Below are positions 10,316 to 18,965 of a stretch of 64,000 nucleotides of DNA, one piece after another. The DNA lies in NCBI RefSeq assembly GCF_003709565.1, contig NZ_QNRC01000005.1, forward strand, positions 62,001-126,000, read 5' to 3'. This DNA is from Paracoccus sigandri (GTDB taxonomy: Bacteria; Pseudomonadota; Alphaproteobacteria; Rhodobacterales; Rhodobacteraceae). Made by a program: the position numbers and the translations under genes. The notes beneath the pieces were generated by a model that was not told the DNA's origin, ran no database searches, and saw nothing but the letters and a program-made list of their open reading frames with translations. Each line of letters opens with the position of its first letter. Position 1 is the first letter of the stretch.

Positions 10316-10516
10316 TCGCCAGCTCACTCTTCATATCGCCACAGCGCCTTCTGCATAATGCAGAGCAACCTGCGAGGCTACACCAGAAGTCGCGCCGTCG
10401 CTGCGCCGCAACAGCGGCGACACTTTAATTCGCAAAATCGCCGAAATGCGCATTATAGTTGCGCTGCGGTTGCGAAATCCCTATCCCTTGCTGCAATGCC
10501 GCAAGGGGACGAATCG
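10316..10516. promoter_or_regulatory. Divergent control region between rmlC and the Mcd-type dehydrogenase gene
   Basis: These 201 bases separate two divergent genes and hold no plausible gene. Three structures stand out. A perfect 15-base palindrome TCTGCATAATGCAGA lies at 10350-10364 on the rmlC side. A separated inverted repeat TTCGCAA (10429-10435) and TTGCGAA (10470-10476) lies on the other side. A hairpin with arms CCCTTGC (10485-10491) and GCAAGGG (10501-10507) covers the likely Shine-Dalgarno of the dehydrogenase. The region is visibly richer in A+T than the flanking genes. Exact -35 and -10 boxes are not clear. Confidence 0.55.
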
Positions 10517-12124
10517 ATGAAAGACATGCAGCACCAGACCGAAGCCGTCCTGACCGAGATCGAGGATCTGCTTGGCCGCGCGACCGCGGCCCTGCGCGAC
10601 CGGCTTGCGCCCTCGGGCAAGGTCGATGCCACGCTTCTGGAACGGCACCAGCACGCCGCCCATGCCCTGTCCTGGCTGGCGACCTATGTCGAATCGCTGA
10701 AGCAGCTGGCGGCGTGGTCGGGCCGCGTCTCGGGGCGGATCGAGGCGCTGATCCTGCAGATCGGCTTCGGGGAATACCTGTCGCAGATCGCCGGCGGCAT
10801 TCCGATGAGCCAGACGGAATTCGCCCGGCTGTCGGACCTCAGCGTTGACTGGCAGCCCTCGGAGGCGGCGCGCGCGCTGATGGCGGGCAACAGCCCCGAG
10901 GCCCGCGCCGAGCTGGCCCAGCTGATCGCGGAAAACAGGGGCAGCGCCACCTTCGGCAATACCGGGCTGGATGAGGATCTGGAGATGATCCGCGACCAGT
11001 TCCGCCGTTGGGCCGACGACAAGGTCGTCCCCCATGCCCATGACTGGCACCTGAAGGACCAGCTGATCCCGATCGAGATCATCCAGGAACTGGCCGAGCT
11101 GGGCGTCTTCGGCCTGACCATCCCCGAGGAGCTGGGGGGCCTCGGCATGTCCAAGGCGGCGATGGTCGTGGTCAGCGAGGAACTGTCGCGCGGCTATATC
11201 GGCGTCGGCAGCCTGGGCACCCGCAGCGAGATCGCGGCCGAACTGATCCTGGGCGGCGGCACCGAAGAACAGAAGGCGCATTGGCTGCCCAGGCTGGCCA
11301 GCGGGGAAATCCTGCCCACCGCCGTCTTCACCGAGCCCAATACCGGCAGCGACCTGGGCAGCCTGCGCACCCGCGCGGTGCGCGATGGCGATGTCTGGAA
11401 GATCACCGGCAACAAGACCTGGATCACCCATGCCGCGCGCACCCATGTGATGACGCTGCTGGCGCGCACCGATCCCGACACCACCGATTACCGCGGATTG
11501 TCGATGTTCCTGGCCGAGAAGGTGCCGGGCACGGACGCGGACCCCTTCCCGACCCCCGGCATGACCGGCGGCGAGATCGAGGTCCTGGGCTATCGCGGCA
11601 TGAAGGAATACGAGCTGGGCTTCGACGGCTTCGAGGTCAAGGCCGAGAACCTTCTGGGCGGCGAGACCGGCCAGGGCTTCAAGCAGCTGATGCAGACCTT
11701 CGAATCGGCCCGCATCCAGACCGCCGCCCGCGCCATCGGCGTGGCCCAGAACGCGCTGGAGCTGGGGTTGCAATATGCGCTGGACCGCAAGCAGTTCGGC
11801 CATGCGCTGATCCATTTCCCGCGCGTCGCCGACAAGCTGGCGATGATGGCGGTCGAGATCATGATCGCCCGCCAGCTGACCTATTTCAGCGCCTGGGAAA
11901 AGGATCACGGCCATCGCTGCGACCTGGAGGCCGGGATGGCCAAGCTGCTGGGTGCCCGCGTGGCCTGGTCCAGCGCCGACAATGCGCTGCAGATCCATGG
12001 CGGCAACGGCTTCGCGCTGGAATATCAGGTCAGCCGTGTGCTCTGCGATGCACGCATCCTGAACATTTTCGAGGGTGCGGCCGAAATTCAGGCGCAAGTG
12101 ATCGCAAGGCGGCTTCTGGGCTGA
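10517..12124 (+). CDS. mcd: Acyl-CoA dehydrogenase of methylsuccinyl-CoA dehydrogenase (Mcd) type
   Basis: A 535-residue flavoprotein, longer than ordinary acyl-CoA dehydrogenases because of an N-terminal helical extension of about 150 residues (HAAHALSWLATYVESL), the architecture of (2S)-methylsuccinyl-CoA dehydrogenase. The catalytic domain shows FTEPNTGSD, TGNKTWITHA, the FAD-binding RKQFG and QIHGGNGFA, and the catalytic Glu of IFEGAAEIQ (about residue 519). Mcd oxidises methylsuccinyl-CoA to mesaconyl-CoA in the ethylmalonyl-CoA pathway of acetate assimilation. None of the other pathway genes is in the window. The ATG at 10517 has AAGGGGA as ribosome binding site. The specific substrate is inferred from length and family resemblance. 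Confidence 0.82.
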   Translation: MKDMQHQTEAVLTEIEDLLGRATAALRDRLAPSGKVDATLLERHQHAAHALSWLATYVESLKQLAAWSGRVSGRIEALILQIGFGEYLSQIAGGIPMSQTEFARLSDLSVDWQPSEAARALMAGNSPEARAELAQLIAENRGSATFGNTGLDEDLEMIRDQFRRWADDKVVPHAHDWHLKDQLIPIEIIQELAELGVFGLTIPEELGGLGMSKAAMVVVSEELSRGYIGVGSLGTRSEIAAELILGGGTEEQKAHWLPRLASGEILPTAVFTEPNTGSDLGSLRTRAVRDGDVWKITGNKTWITHAARTHVMTLLARTDPDTTDYRGLSMFLAEKVPGTDADPFPTPGMTGGEIEVLGYRGMKEYELGFDGFEVKAENLLGGETGQGFKQLMQTFESARIQTAARAIGVAQNALELGLQYALDRKQFGHALIHFPRVADKLAMMAVEIMIARQLTYFSAWEKDHGHRCDLEAGMAKLLGARVAWSSADNALQIHGGNGFALEYQVSRVLCDARILNIFEGAAEIQAQVIARRLLG

Positions 12125-12148
12125 AAATGTTTCGGCTAAAGTGCTGGA

Positions 12149-12173
12149 CAATTTGCGGTTCCTCCGCAATTTG
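12149..12173 (+). terminator. Hairpin after the Mcd-type gene
   Basis: Arms CAATTTGCGG (12149-12158) and CCGCAATTTG (12164-12173) pair with one mismatch around a TTCCT loop, 25 bases after the stop codon. There is no real T-run behind it, so it may be a weak terminator or an mRNA-stabilising structure ahead of the META-domain gene. Confidence 0.45.
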
Positions 12174-12199
12174 ACCATCGCATTTCAAGGAGCATCCCG

Positions 12200-12664
12200 A
12201 TGTTCAACCGCCGTTCCGCCGCCGCTGCAACCGCACTTGCGGCCACCTTCGCGCTTGCCGCCTGCCAGGATTCCCCGCCGCCGACTGCCGTGGGCGGCAT
12301 TCCCATGGGCGACTATGTGATGGTGGGCATCGGCAACGGCACGGTGCCGCTGCGCAACATCACCATGCAGGTGAACGAGACCAGCATCTCGGGCCGCGGC
12401 CCCTGCAACGGCTATGGCGCGCTGAACACCGCCGAACTGCCCGCCGTTGCGCTGAGCAACTTCACCACCACCTATGCGACCTGCAAGGACCAGGCGCTGG
12501 AGGACCGTTTCTTCAACGCCCTGCGCCAGGCGACCGAGATGGAATATTACGGCGGCGTCTTGCGCGTGAAGGGCCCGACCTGGCTGGTCTTCGAACGCGG
12601 CGTGCCGGCCTCGCAGGCGACCTCGGGGGTCAGCGCGCTGGAAGCCGCGCGCGGCACCCAGTAG
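12200..12664 (+). CDS. META-domain lipoprotein
   Basis: A 154-residue predicted lipoprotein. An Ala-rich signal peptide ends in the lipobox LAAC (Cys about residue 22). The remainder matches the META/HslJ pattern: ISGRGPCNGYGA, a central YATCKDQALEDRFFNAL and a C-terminal LRVKGPTWLVFER. META proteins are envelope-associated and some, such as E. coli HslJ, relate to stress or drug tolerance; the role here is unknown. A purine-rich AAGGAG stands before the ATG at 12200. It converges on recO with only nine bases between stops. Confidence 0.78.
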   Translation: MFNRRSAAAATALAATFALAACQDSPPPTAVGGIPMGDYVMVGIGNGTVPLRNITMQVNETSISGRGPCNGYGALNTAELPAVALSNFTTTYATCKDQALEDRFFNALRQATEMEYYGGVLRVKGPTWLVFERGVPASQATSGVSALEAARGTQ

Positions 12665-12673
12665 GCGCGCGCC

Positions 12674-13405
12674 TCAGCCCTGTTCCGCCGCCGCCAGCAG
12701 CCGCCGCATCAGCCGGTCGCGCGCGGCGGGCAGGCGGCGGCCGGCCAGTTCGGCCGCGATCCGGCTTTCCAGGAAATGGCCGGTGATCGCCAGCCCCTCC
12801 TGCAACCCGCGCCCGCGATTGTCCCCTGCCCCGCCCATCAGCGCCGGCAGGGGCAGCAGCCGGTCGGCCCAGTCGCCCGCGCCCTGCCGGCTGACCGCGC
12901 GGCCCGAACGCGGGCTGACATAGGCCAGCCCCTCGCGCGCGCCGGTCACCGCGCAGCGCGACAGGTCCAGGCCGAAGCCCATCTCGTCCAGCAGCAGCAT
13001 CTCCCACAGAAGATAGCGCGCGGCCCAGTCGCCGCCCGATTCCATCGCGTCCAGCAGCGCCTCGGTCTGCTCCGCCAGGCGCGGATGCGGGTCGCGTTCG
13101 GGCAGCGCGAAGGACAGAAGCGCGCAGACCGCGTTCAGCCCGGACAGCGCCAGCGGATCGGCCAGCAGGCCGGCCCGCGCGCGCAGCGGCTCCGCCGTGA
13201 AGGTGCCAAGCTGGTCGTCCCTGCGCGCCCGCCAGCGCAGCTGCAGCCGCGATCCCGGCTGCAGCATCGCCGCCCGCCTGCGCGAGGCGCCACCCGGCAC
13301 CAGCCCGGCATGGCGCCCCTGCCCGGCGGTCAGCACCTCGATGATGACGCCGTTCTCGCCGAAGGGGCGCCGGGCGATGACCGTGCCGTCAGCCTGCCAT
13401 TCCAT
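12674..13405 (-). CDS. recO: DNA repair protein RecO
   Basis: A 243-residue mediator of RecA loading in RecFOR repair. The N-terminal OB fold begins EWQADGTVIARRPFGENG and continues with LVPGGASRR, and the alpha-helical region shows LLWEMLLLDEMGFGLDLSRC, all typical of alphaproteobacterial RecO. In many relatives recO follows era directly; here rarD and a VOC-family gene lie between. Nine bases separate it from the VOC gene, so it is probably the end of the long minus-strand transcript. Confidence 0.92.
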   Translation of the reverse strand: MEWQADGTVIARRPFGENGVIIEVLTAGQGRHAGLVPGGASRRRAAMLQPGSRLQLRWRARRDDQLGTFTAEPLRARAGLLADPLALSGLNAVCALLSFALPERDPHPRLAEQTEALLDAMESGGDWAARYLLWEMLLLDEMGFGLDLSRCAVTGAREGLAYVSPRSGRAVSRQGAGDWADRLLPLPALMGGAGDNRGRGLQEGLAITGHFLESRIAAELAGRRLPAARDRLMRRLLAAAEQG

Positions 13406-13414
13406 CGCCGCGCG

Positions 13415-13861
13415 TCAGGCCCCGGCCGCATCGGGCAGGGTCAGCGCCCCATCCGGCGACAGCGGCCAGAACGGGTTCATCGCGATTTCCCAGACATGCC
13501 CGTCGGGATCGGCGAAATAGCCCGAATAGCCGCCCCAGAATACCTTCTCGGGCCGCTTCAGCAGCTCTGCCCCGGCCTCCAGCGCGGCGTCGAAAACCGC
13601 ATCGACCTCGGCCTCGCTGGCGCAGTTCTGGGCCAGGGTCATCGCGCCGGCGCCAAGGGTCGCGCCTGGCCGGCCCTGGTCCTCGGCCAGGTCCGAGAGG
13701 CCGAACAGCGCCAGCACCGCGCCCTGCATCTGGTAGAAGAAGACGCCGGGGGCGGAATCGCCATGCGGCTGCCAGCCCCAGCGGGCATAGAAATCGCGCG
13801 ACCGCTCCAGATCGGCCACGCCAAGCGTGATCAGCGTCACGCGCTGTCGGGGATAGCTCAT
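13415..13861 (-). CDS. VOC-family (glyoxalase/dioxygenase fold) protein
   Basis: A 148-residue single-domain protein with the vicinal oxygen chelate pattern: VTLITLGVADLERSRDFY at the start and DPDGHVWEIAMNPFW at the end, the latter carrying the usual C-terminal metal-site Glu. The substrate cannot be told. Start at 13861 (MSYPRQR) sits directly before the first beta strand; a longer start at 13897 adds a poorly conserved leader. It lies between rarD and recO on the same strand. Confidence 0.85.
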   Translation of the reverse strand: MSYPRQRVTLITLGVADLERSRDFYARWGWQPHGDSAPGVFFYQMQGAVLALFGLSDLAEDQGRPGATLGAGAMTLAQNCASEAEVDAVFDAALEAGAELLKRPEKVFWGGYSGYFADPDGHVWEIAMNPFWPLSPDGALTLPDAAGA

Positions 13862-13922
13862 CGCGCCCTCCTGGCTGCTGCCGGCACAGGCTGGCACGCG
13901 GCGCCGTGGCAGGCAAGCCGCG

Positions 13923-14867
13923 CTATTGCATCCGTGTCGCCGCCGCCATCGCCCGCATCGCCTCGCGGCGCTTCACCCTGGCCTGGCGCAGCAGCGACAC
14001 CGAATAGATCACCAGCGCCGCCCAGATCAGCGGGAAGGCGATCATCCGCGCGCTTCCGAAGGGTTCGCCGAAGACCAGCACGGCGCAGAGGAAGATCATC
14101 GTCGGCGCGATATATTGCAGGATGCCGACCGTGGACAGCCGCACCAGCTTGGCGCCATTGGCATAGAGCATCAGCGGAATCGCCGTGACCGCGCCGCAGC
14201 CGATCAGCAGCAGCGTGTCGCTGAGGGATCCGGCGGCGAAATGCGACCGGCCGGTCAGCTGCAGCCACATGGCGATCCCGACGGCGAAGGGGCACAGCAG
14301 CAGCACCTCCAGCGTGAAGCCCTGATTCGGCCCCAGCGGCAGGCTTTTCTTGCAATAGGCGTAAAAGCCCCAGCTCAGCGTCAGCCCCAGCGCCACGATC
14401 GGCAGCCGCCCGGCCTGGACCGTCAGGATGATCACCGCCGCCGCCGCCAGCGCGATCGCGGCCATCTGCGCGCGGCTGAGCCGTTCCTTCAGGATCACCG
14501 CGCCCAGAAAGACGCTGAACAGCGGGTTGATATAGTAACCCAGCGCCGCCTCCAGCGCCTGGTCGTTGACGATGGCCCAGACATAGATCAGCCAGTTGGC
14601 CGAGACCAGGATCGCCGTCACCGCCGCCATCGCCAGAAGGCGGGGCGTGCGCAGCGCCGCGACCACCTCGTCGGCGCGGCGCTGCCAGATCAGCACGGCG
14701 GCGGCGATGGGCAACGACCAGATCACCCGATGCGCGATCACCTCGACCGGCGGCACATGCGCCAGCGCCTTCATGTAGAGCGGCAGGAACCCCCACAGGA
14801 AATAGGTCACGGTCACAAGGACCAGACCGCGCGGCGAATCGCTGTTGGAATCGACGGGAATGCTCAT
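13923..14867 (-). CDS. rarD: RarD-type EamA family transporter
   Basis: A 314-residue inner-membrane protein with about ten hydrophobic helices in two EamA halves. The start YFLWGFLPLYMKAL, then HRVIWSLP, and the second-half motif YIAPTMIFL are characteristic of RarD. RarD-like proteins are drug/metabolite transporter superfamily members with unsettled substrates. It follows DUF1491 by 48 bases. Together with the VOC gene it interrupts the era-DUF1491-recO order. Confidence 0.9.
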   Translation of the reverse strand: MSIPVDSNSDSPRGLVLVTVTYFLWGFLPLYMKALAHVPPVEVIAHRVIWSLPIAAAVLIWQRRADEVVAALRTPRLLAMAAVTAILVSANWLIYVWAIVNDQALEAALGYYINPLFSVFLGAVILKERLSRAQMAAIALAAAAVIILTVQAGRLPIVALGLTLSWGFYAYCKKSLPLGPNQGFTLEVLLLCPFAVGIAMWLQLTGRSHFAAGSLSDTLLLIGCGAVTAIPLMLYANGAKLVRLSTVGILQYIAPTMIFLCAVLVFGEPFGSARMIAFPLIWAALVIYSVSLLRQARVKRREAMRAMAAATRMQ

Positions 14868-14915
14868 GAGATTTGCATATGCTGCAATCCGTGCCGACGC
14901 CAGAGGCAGCGTCGC

Positions 14916-15251
14916 TCAGCCCAGCCCCTCGTCATCCAGCAGGGTGCGGCCGTCGCGGCTCTCGATCTCGATCACCCACAGGTCGCCGTCATAGCCGCGC
15001 TGGCGGCGGATCGCCTCGTCGATCTCGCGCTCGGGACCCTCGGCGGTCAGGCGCCAGGGCCGGGTGTCGGTGTCGAAATCCCATTCGCGGGCGTAAAGCC
15101 GGGCGGTCCCGTCCAGCAGCGCGCATTTGACCATGACCGCGCCCGCCACGTCATCGCCATGGGCAAGCACATAGGCGGGGATGTTCGCCAGCCCCAGCCG
15201 CGCCAGATAGGCGCCGACCCAGATGCCGGCGGCCAGCCGCGGCTCAACCAT
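14916..15251 (-). CDS. DUF1491 family protein
   Basis: A 111-residue protein of unknown function found next to era in many Rhodobacterales. It shows GIWVGAYLARLGLANIPAYV near the start, a KCALLDGTARLYARE middle and a conserved acidic end. Starts at 15251 (MVEPRL) or 15257 are both possible; either overlaps the era stop by 8-14 bases, which suggests translational coupling with era. Confidence 0.82.
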   Translation of the reverse strand: MVEPRLAAGIWVGAYLARLGLANIPAYVLAHGDDVAGAVMVKCALLDGTARLYAREWDFDTDTRPWRLTAEGPEREIDEAIRRQRGYDGDLWVIEIESRDGRTLLDDEGLG

Positions 15252-16161
15252 CGCCATCCTTGAAATCAAGCCCCATCTCGGTGAACCGCTCGGCCTCGTC
15301 CAGCCAGTTCTCGCGGACCTTGACCTGCAGGAACAGGTGGACGCGGCGGCCCATGAATTCCTCCAGCTCGGCGCGGGCCAGCTGGCCCACGGCCTTGATC
15401 GTCTCGCCGCCCTTGCCCAGCACGATGCCCTTGTGGCCGGGCCGCGCGACATAGACGATCTGGTCGACGCGGGCCGAGCCGTCCTTGCGCTCCTCCCAGG
15501 CCTCGGTTTCCACGGTCAGCTGATAGGGGATTTCCTCGTGCAGCCGCAGGGTCAGCTTTTCGCGGGTGATCTCGGCGGCGATCATGCGCATGGGCAGGTC
15601 GGCGATCTGGTCCTCGGGGTAAAGCCACGGCCCCTCGGGCAGCGCCCCCGCCAGCCAGTCGCGCAGGTCGTCGCAGCCATGGCCCTTTTCGGCGCTGATC
15701 ATGAAGGTGTTGACGAAGGGATAGGCCGCGTTCAGCTGCGCCGACAGCGCCAGCAGCGCCTCGGCCTTGACCCGGTCGATCTTGTTGATGACCAGCGCCA
15801 CCGGCGTCTTGCCGTCCAGCGCCTTCAGCTGCTCGATGATCGCGGCGGCGCCATCGGTCAGCCCGCGATGCGCCTCGATCAGCAGCAGGACCAGGTCGGC
15901 GTCCGAGGCGCCCCCCCAGGCGGCGGCGACCATGGAGCGGTCCAGCCGGCGGCGCGGGCGGAAGATGCCGGGCGTGTCGACGAAGACGATCTGGCTGGCG
16001 CCCTCGATGGCGATGCCGCGGATGCGGGCGCGGGTGGTCTGGACCTTGTGCGTCACGATCGAGACCTTGGCCCCGACCATCCGGTTCAGCAGGGTGGACT
16101 TGCCGGCATTGGGCTCTCCGATCAGGGCGACGAAGCCGGCACGGGTGGTGGTCTCGGTCAT
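15244..16161 (-). CDS. era: GTPase Era
   Basis: A 305-residue GTPase that binds the 3' end of 16S rRNA during small-subunit maturation. G1 is [10 protein letters not shown]3 is DTPGIF and G4 is NKID; the C-terminal KH domain carries [17 protein letters not shown] and related residues. The ATG at 16161 overlaps the rnc stop by four bases. The rnc-era pairing is the usual arrangement and links rRNA processing with assembly. Confidence 0.97.
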   Translation of the reverse strand: MTETTTRAGFVALIGEPNAGKSTLLNRMVGAKVSIVTHKVQTTRARIRGIAIEGASQIVFVDTPGIFRPRRRLDRSMVAAAWGGASDADLVLLLIEAHRGLTDGAAAIIEQLKALDGKTPVALVINKIDRVKAEALLALSAQLNAAYPFVNTFMISAEKGHGCDDLRDWLAGALPEGPWLYPEDQIADLPMRMIAAEITREKLTLRLHEEIPYQLTVETEAWEERKDGSARVDQIVYVARPGHKGIVLGKGGETIKAVGQLARAELEEFMGRRVHLFLQVKVRENWLDEAERFTEMGLDFKDGDG

Positions 16162-16847
16162 TGGCGGCCCTCCAGCCGGTCCAGCAGCGCCTGCGCGGCG
16201 GCCTGTTCGATGCTGCGTTTCGTGCCGGCGCCCTGCGCCTCGGCCTCGCGGCCGTCGGCCAGCCGCACGGTCATGCGGAAGGTGGGCGCATGGTCGGGGC
16301 CGGAACGCTCGGTCTGGATATAGCGCGGCGGCGGCATGCCGTTGGCCTGCGCCCATTCCTGAAGCGCGGTCTTGGCGTCGCGCGGATCGTCCTCGATGCT
16401 GGCCAGCCGCCCGGCCCACAGGGCCAGCACCACCCGGCGCGCGACGTCGAAGCCCGCATCCAGATAGACGGCGGCCAGCACCGCCTCCATCGCGTCCGCC
16501 AGCAGCGCATCCTTGCGCCGGCCGCCCGACATCATCTCGGACCGGCCCAGCTTCAGCACTTCGCCCAGACCGATCTCGCGCGCGACGGCGGCGCAGGTCT
16601 CGCCCCTGACCAGCGCGTTGTAGCGCGGCGCCAGCTGGCCCTCGCTGGCGCCGCGGTCGGCCTCCAGCAGCGCCTCGGCCATCACCAGCCCCAGGACGCG
16701 GTCGCCCAGGAATTCCAGCCGCTGATTGTCGGGCCGGGTGGCGGTCGAGATCGAGCCGTGGGTCAGCGCGCGGATCAGCAGCTCGGGCCGCGCGAAATCG
16801 TGGCCCAGCCGCCCCATGAAGGCGCGGATGTCGGCCCCCGGCGTCAA
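16158..16847 (-). CDS. rnc: Ribonuclease III
   Basis: A 229-residue double-strand RNA endonuclease. The RNase III signature [15 protein letters not shown] with catalytic Glu/Asp is at about residues 44-58, a second acidic site is in [17 protein letters not shown], and a C-terminal dsRNA-binding domain follows ([10 protein letters not shown] to the end). The best start is an unusual TTG at 16847 that overlaps the lepB TGA (ATTGA). An ATG at 16817 would cut into the first conserved helix. The TTG and the overlap suggest low, lepB-coupled translation. Confidence 0.94.
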   Translation of the reverse strand: MTPGADIRAFMGRLGHDFARPELLIRALTHGSISTATRPDNQRLEFLGDRVLGLVMAEALLEADRGASEGQLAPRYNALVRGETCAAVAREIGLGEVLKLGRSEMMSGGRRKDALLADAMEAVLAAVYLDAGFDVARRVVLALWAGRLASIEDDPRDAKTALQEWAQANGMPPPRYIQTERSGPDHAPTFRMTVRLADGREAEAQGAGTKRSIEQAAAQALLDRLEGRQ

Positions 16848-17635
16848 TGGACCGCCTTGAAGAAGCGGTCCCCGCGCCAGGTCCAGAAATACAGAAGCGA
16901 GCTTCCGGCCGAGGAGAACATGATCCGGTCGGCGCGGCCGATCAGGAATTCGGCCGGCACGAAGCCCAGGCCCCCGACCTGCGCGGGAAAGCGCGAATCC
17001 TCGGAATTGTCGCGGTTGTCGCCCATGAAGAAATACTGGCCATCAGGCACGGTGAAGGTGGCGGTGTCGTCGGCCACCCAGCCATCGACGATGTTCAGCA
17101 CGCTGTGGCTGCGCCCGCCCGGCAGGGTCTCGGTGAAGCGCTGCTTGGCGCATTCGCCGCCCTCGGGCACCGGGTCGTTGACGCAGCGCGGCACCAGCCC
17201 CTGCGGGCCCTGCCGCTCCTTGACCTCGATGAAGTCGCCGGCGGGCGTCAGCGGCACTTCCTCGCCGTTCAGCCACAGCCGGCCGCCGCGCATCTGCACG
17301 GTGTCGCCCGGCAGGCCGATCACCCGCTTGATGAAATCCACGTCGCGGGTCGGGTGGCGGAAGACGGCGACATCGCCGCGCTCGGGTTCCGAGCCGAAGA
17401 TCCGGCCGCTGATCGGGCAGATCGCGAAGGGGCAGGAATAGCGCGAATAGCCGTAAGCCATCTTGTTGACGAACAGGAAGTCGCCGATCAGCAGCGTGTC
17501 CTTCATGCTGCCCGAGGGGATCCAGAAGGGCTGGAAGAACAGGGTGCGGAAAATGCCCGCGATCACCAGCGCCCAGAAGATCGTCTTGATCGTCTCCCAG
17601 ATGCCTTCCTTCTTGCGGACCGCCTTGTCAGCCAT
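16844..17635 (-). CDS. lepB: Signal peptidase I
   Basis: A 263-residue membrane protease that removes Sec/Tat signal peptides. One N-terminal membrane helix precedes the catalytic Ser in [13 protein letters not shown]; the Lys general base is in [21 protein letters not shown], and [11 protein letters not shown] is intact. I chose the ATG at 17635 (MADKAV); the adjacent ATG at 17638 is equally possible. The frame stays open further upstream but without family match. It heads the overlapping set lepB-rnc-era-DUF1491. Confidence 0.96.
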   Translation of the reverse strand: MADKAVRKKEGIWETIKTIFWALVIAGIFRTLFFQPFWIPSGSMKDTLLIGDFLFVNKMAYGYSRYSCPFAICPISGRIFGSEPERGDVAVFRHPTRDVDFIKRVIGLPGDTVQMRGGRLWLNGEEVPLTPAGDFIEVKERQGPQGLVPRCVNDPVPEGGECAKQRFTETLPGGRSHSVLNIVDGWVADDTATFTVPDGQYFFMGDNRDNSEDSRFPAQVGGLGFVPAEFLIGRADRIMFSSAGSSLLYFWTWRGDRFFKAVH

Positions 17636-17709
17636 CATTCCGTCCTTCATTCCTTGGCAAGCGGCGCCTGGCCGCATCGCGCGTTCATGGTCCCCCGCGG
17701 GGGGCAAAG

Positions 17710-18123
17710 TCAAGCTTGCGCGTCAGCGCGGGGCAATGCCTCGATCACCACGAAGGCCTGTGCCCAGGGGTGATCGTCGGTCAGCGTCACATGGACCACC
17801 GCCCGGTGGCCGGGGGGCGTCATCGCGGCCAGGCGGTCGGCGGCCCAGCCGGTCAGCTCCATCACCGGCTGCCCGCCCGGCAGGTTCGAGACCGCCATGT
17901 CGCGCCAGCTGATCCCCATGGCCAGCCCGGTGCCAAGCGCCTTGCTGCAGGCCTCTTTCGCGGCCCATCTTTTCGCCAGCGTCCCGGCCTCGTCCATGCG
18001 GCGGGCGGCGCGGGCCAGTTCGGTCGGCGTGAAGACGCGGTTGCGGAACCGGTCGCCGAAGCGGTCCAGCGTGCCGGCGATGCGCTCGATATTGGCCAGG
18101 TCGGTGCCGATGCCCAGGATCAT
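17710..18123 (-). CDS. acpS: Holo-[acyl-carrier-protein] synthase
   Basis: A 137-residue phosphopantetheinyl transferase that activates acyl carrier protein for fatty acid synthesis. The start [15 protein letters not shown] carries the metal-binding Asp, and [16 protein letters not shown] is the catalytic WAAKEA motif. It lies between pdxJ and lepB in the same direction, a frequent neighbourhood. Between pdxJ and acpS lies a copy of a dispersed motif (18153-18184). Confidence 0.96.
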   Translation of the reverse strand: MILGIGTDLANIERIAGTLDRFGDRFRNRVFTPTELARAARRMDEAGTLAKRWAAKEACSKALGTGLAMGISWRDMAVSNLPGGQPVMELTGWAADRLAAMTPPGHRAVVHVTLTDDHPWAQAFVVIEALPRADAQA

Positions 18124-18152
18124 GACCGTGCCTCCGGGATCGAGGGGGGGAT

Positions 18153-18184
18153 CATGGGTATTTGTGCAACGAAGAAACGGCCGG
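18153..18184 (-). repeat. Dispersed motif copy A, after the pdxJ stop
   Basis: Read on the minus strand, the core TTCTTCGTTGCACAAATACCC starts about 15 bases after the pdxJ stop codon. It is nearly identical to the copy at 47594-47624 and similar to one at 31408-31433. All three have the same direction as the gene just finished. Confidence 0.6.
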
Positions 18185-18195
18185 GATACGGCATG

Positions 18196-18930
18196 TCAGG
18201 CGCGCGCCTTTTCCATGCGGCGGCGCATTTCGCGGATGGCGGCGCCGAGGCCGGTGAAGACCGACTCGGCGATCAGGAAATGGCCGATGTTCAGCTCCTT
18301 GAGCTGCGGCAGCGCGGCGATGGGGGCGACCGTGTCGAAGGTCAGGCCGTGGCCGGCATGGACCTCCAGCCCCAGTCCCGCGGCCAGCCGCGCGCCCTCG
18401 GCCAGGCCGGCCAGTTCCGCGTCGCGCTCGGCCAGGCGGCCCTCGGTGTCCAGGTCGCAATAGGCGCCGGTATGCAGTTCCACCACCGCCGCGCCGATCC
18501 GGGCCGAGGCCTCGATCTGGCGGGGCTCGTGGCCGATGAACATCGACACGCGGCAGCCCGCCTCGCGCAGCGGCGCGATGAAATCGGCCAGCCAGGCTTC
18601 GTTCCCGGCCACGTCCAGCCCACCCTCGGTGGTGCGTTCCTCGCGCTTTTCGGGCACCAGGCAGACGGCATGGGGGCGGTGGCGCAGGGCGATCGCCTGC
18701 ATTTCCGCCGTCGCGGCCATTTCCAGGTTCAGCGGCAGGCGCAGCCCCTGCATCAGCGCGTCGATATCGGCGTCCGAGATATGGCGGCGATCCTCGCGCA
18801 GATGGGCGGTGATGCCGTCGGCGCCGGCTTCTTCCGCGATCCGGGCGGCGCGCAGCGGGTCGGGCCAGGGCGTGCCGCGCGCGTTGCGGATGGTGGCGAC
18901 GTGGTCGATATTGACGCCCAGGCGCAGCAT
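18196..18930 (-). CDS. pdxJ: Pyridoxine 5'-phosphate synthase
   Basis: A 244-residue TIM-barrel enzyme that joins 1-deoxy-D-xylulose 5-phosphate with 3-amino-2-oxopropyl phosphate to form pyridoxine phosphate. LGVNIDHVATIRNARG, GADGITAHLREDRRHI, LVPEKREE and the C-terminal HAGHGLT and IGHFLIAES are diagnostic. Start at 18930 (MLRLGVNIDH). It follows ispE by 35 bases on the minus strand; both enzymes sit downstream of deoxyxylulose phosphate metabolism, which may explain their proximity. Confidence 0.97.
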   Translation of the reverse strand: MLRLGVNIDHVATIRNARGTPWPDPLRAARIAEEAGADGITAHLREDRRHISDADIDALMQGLRLPLNLEMAATAEMQAIALRHRPHAVCLVPEKREERTTEGGLDVAGNEAWLADFIAPLREAGCRVSMFIGHEPRQIEASARIGAAVVELHTGAYCDLDTEGRLAERDAELAGLAEGARLAAGLGLEVHAGHGLTFDTVAPIAALPQLKELNIGHFLIAESVFTGLGAAIREMRRRMEKARA

Positions 18931-18965
18931 GTCATGGCTCCGTGTCGATGCGTTGCCGCGGCAGT

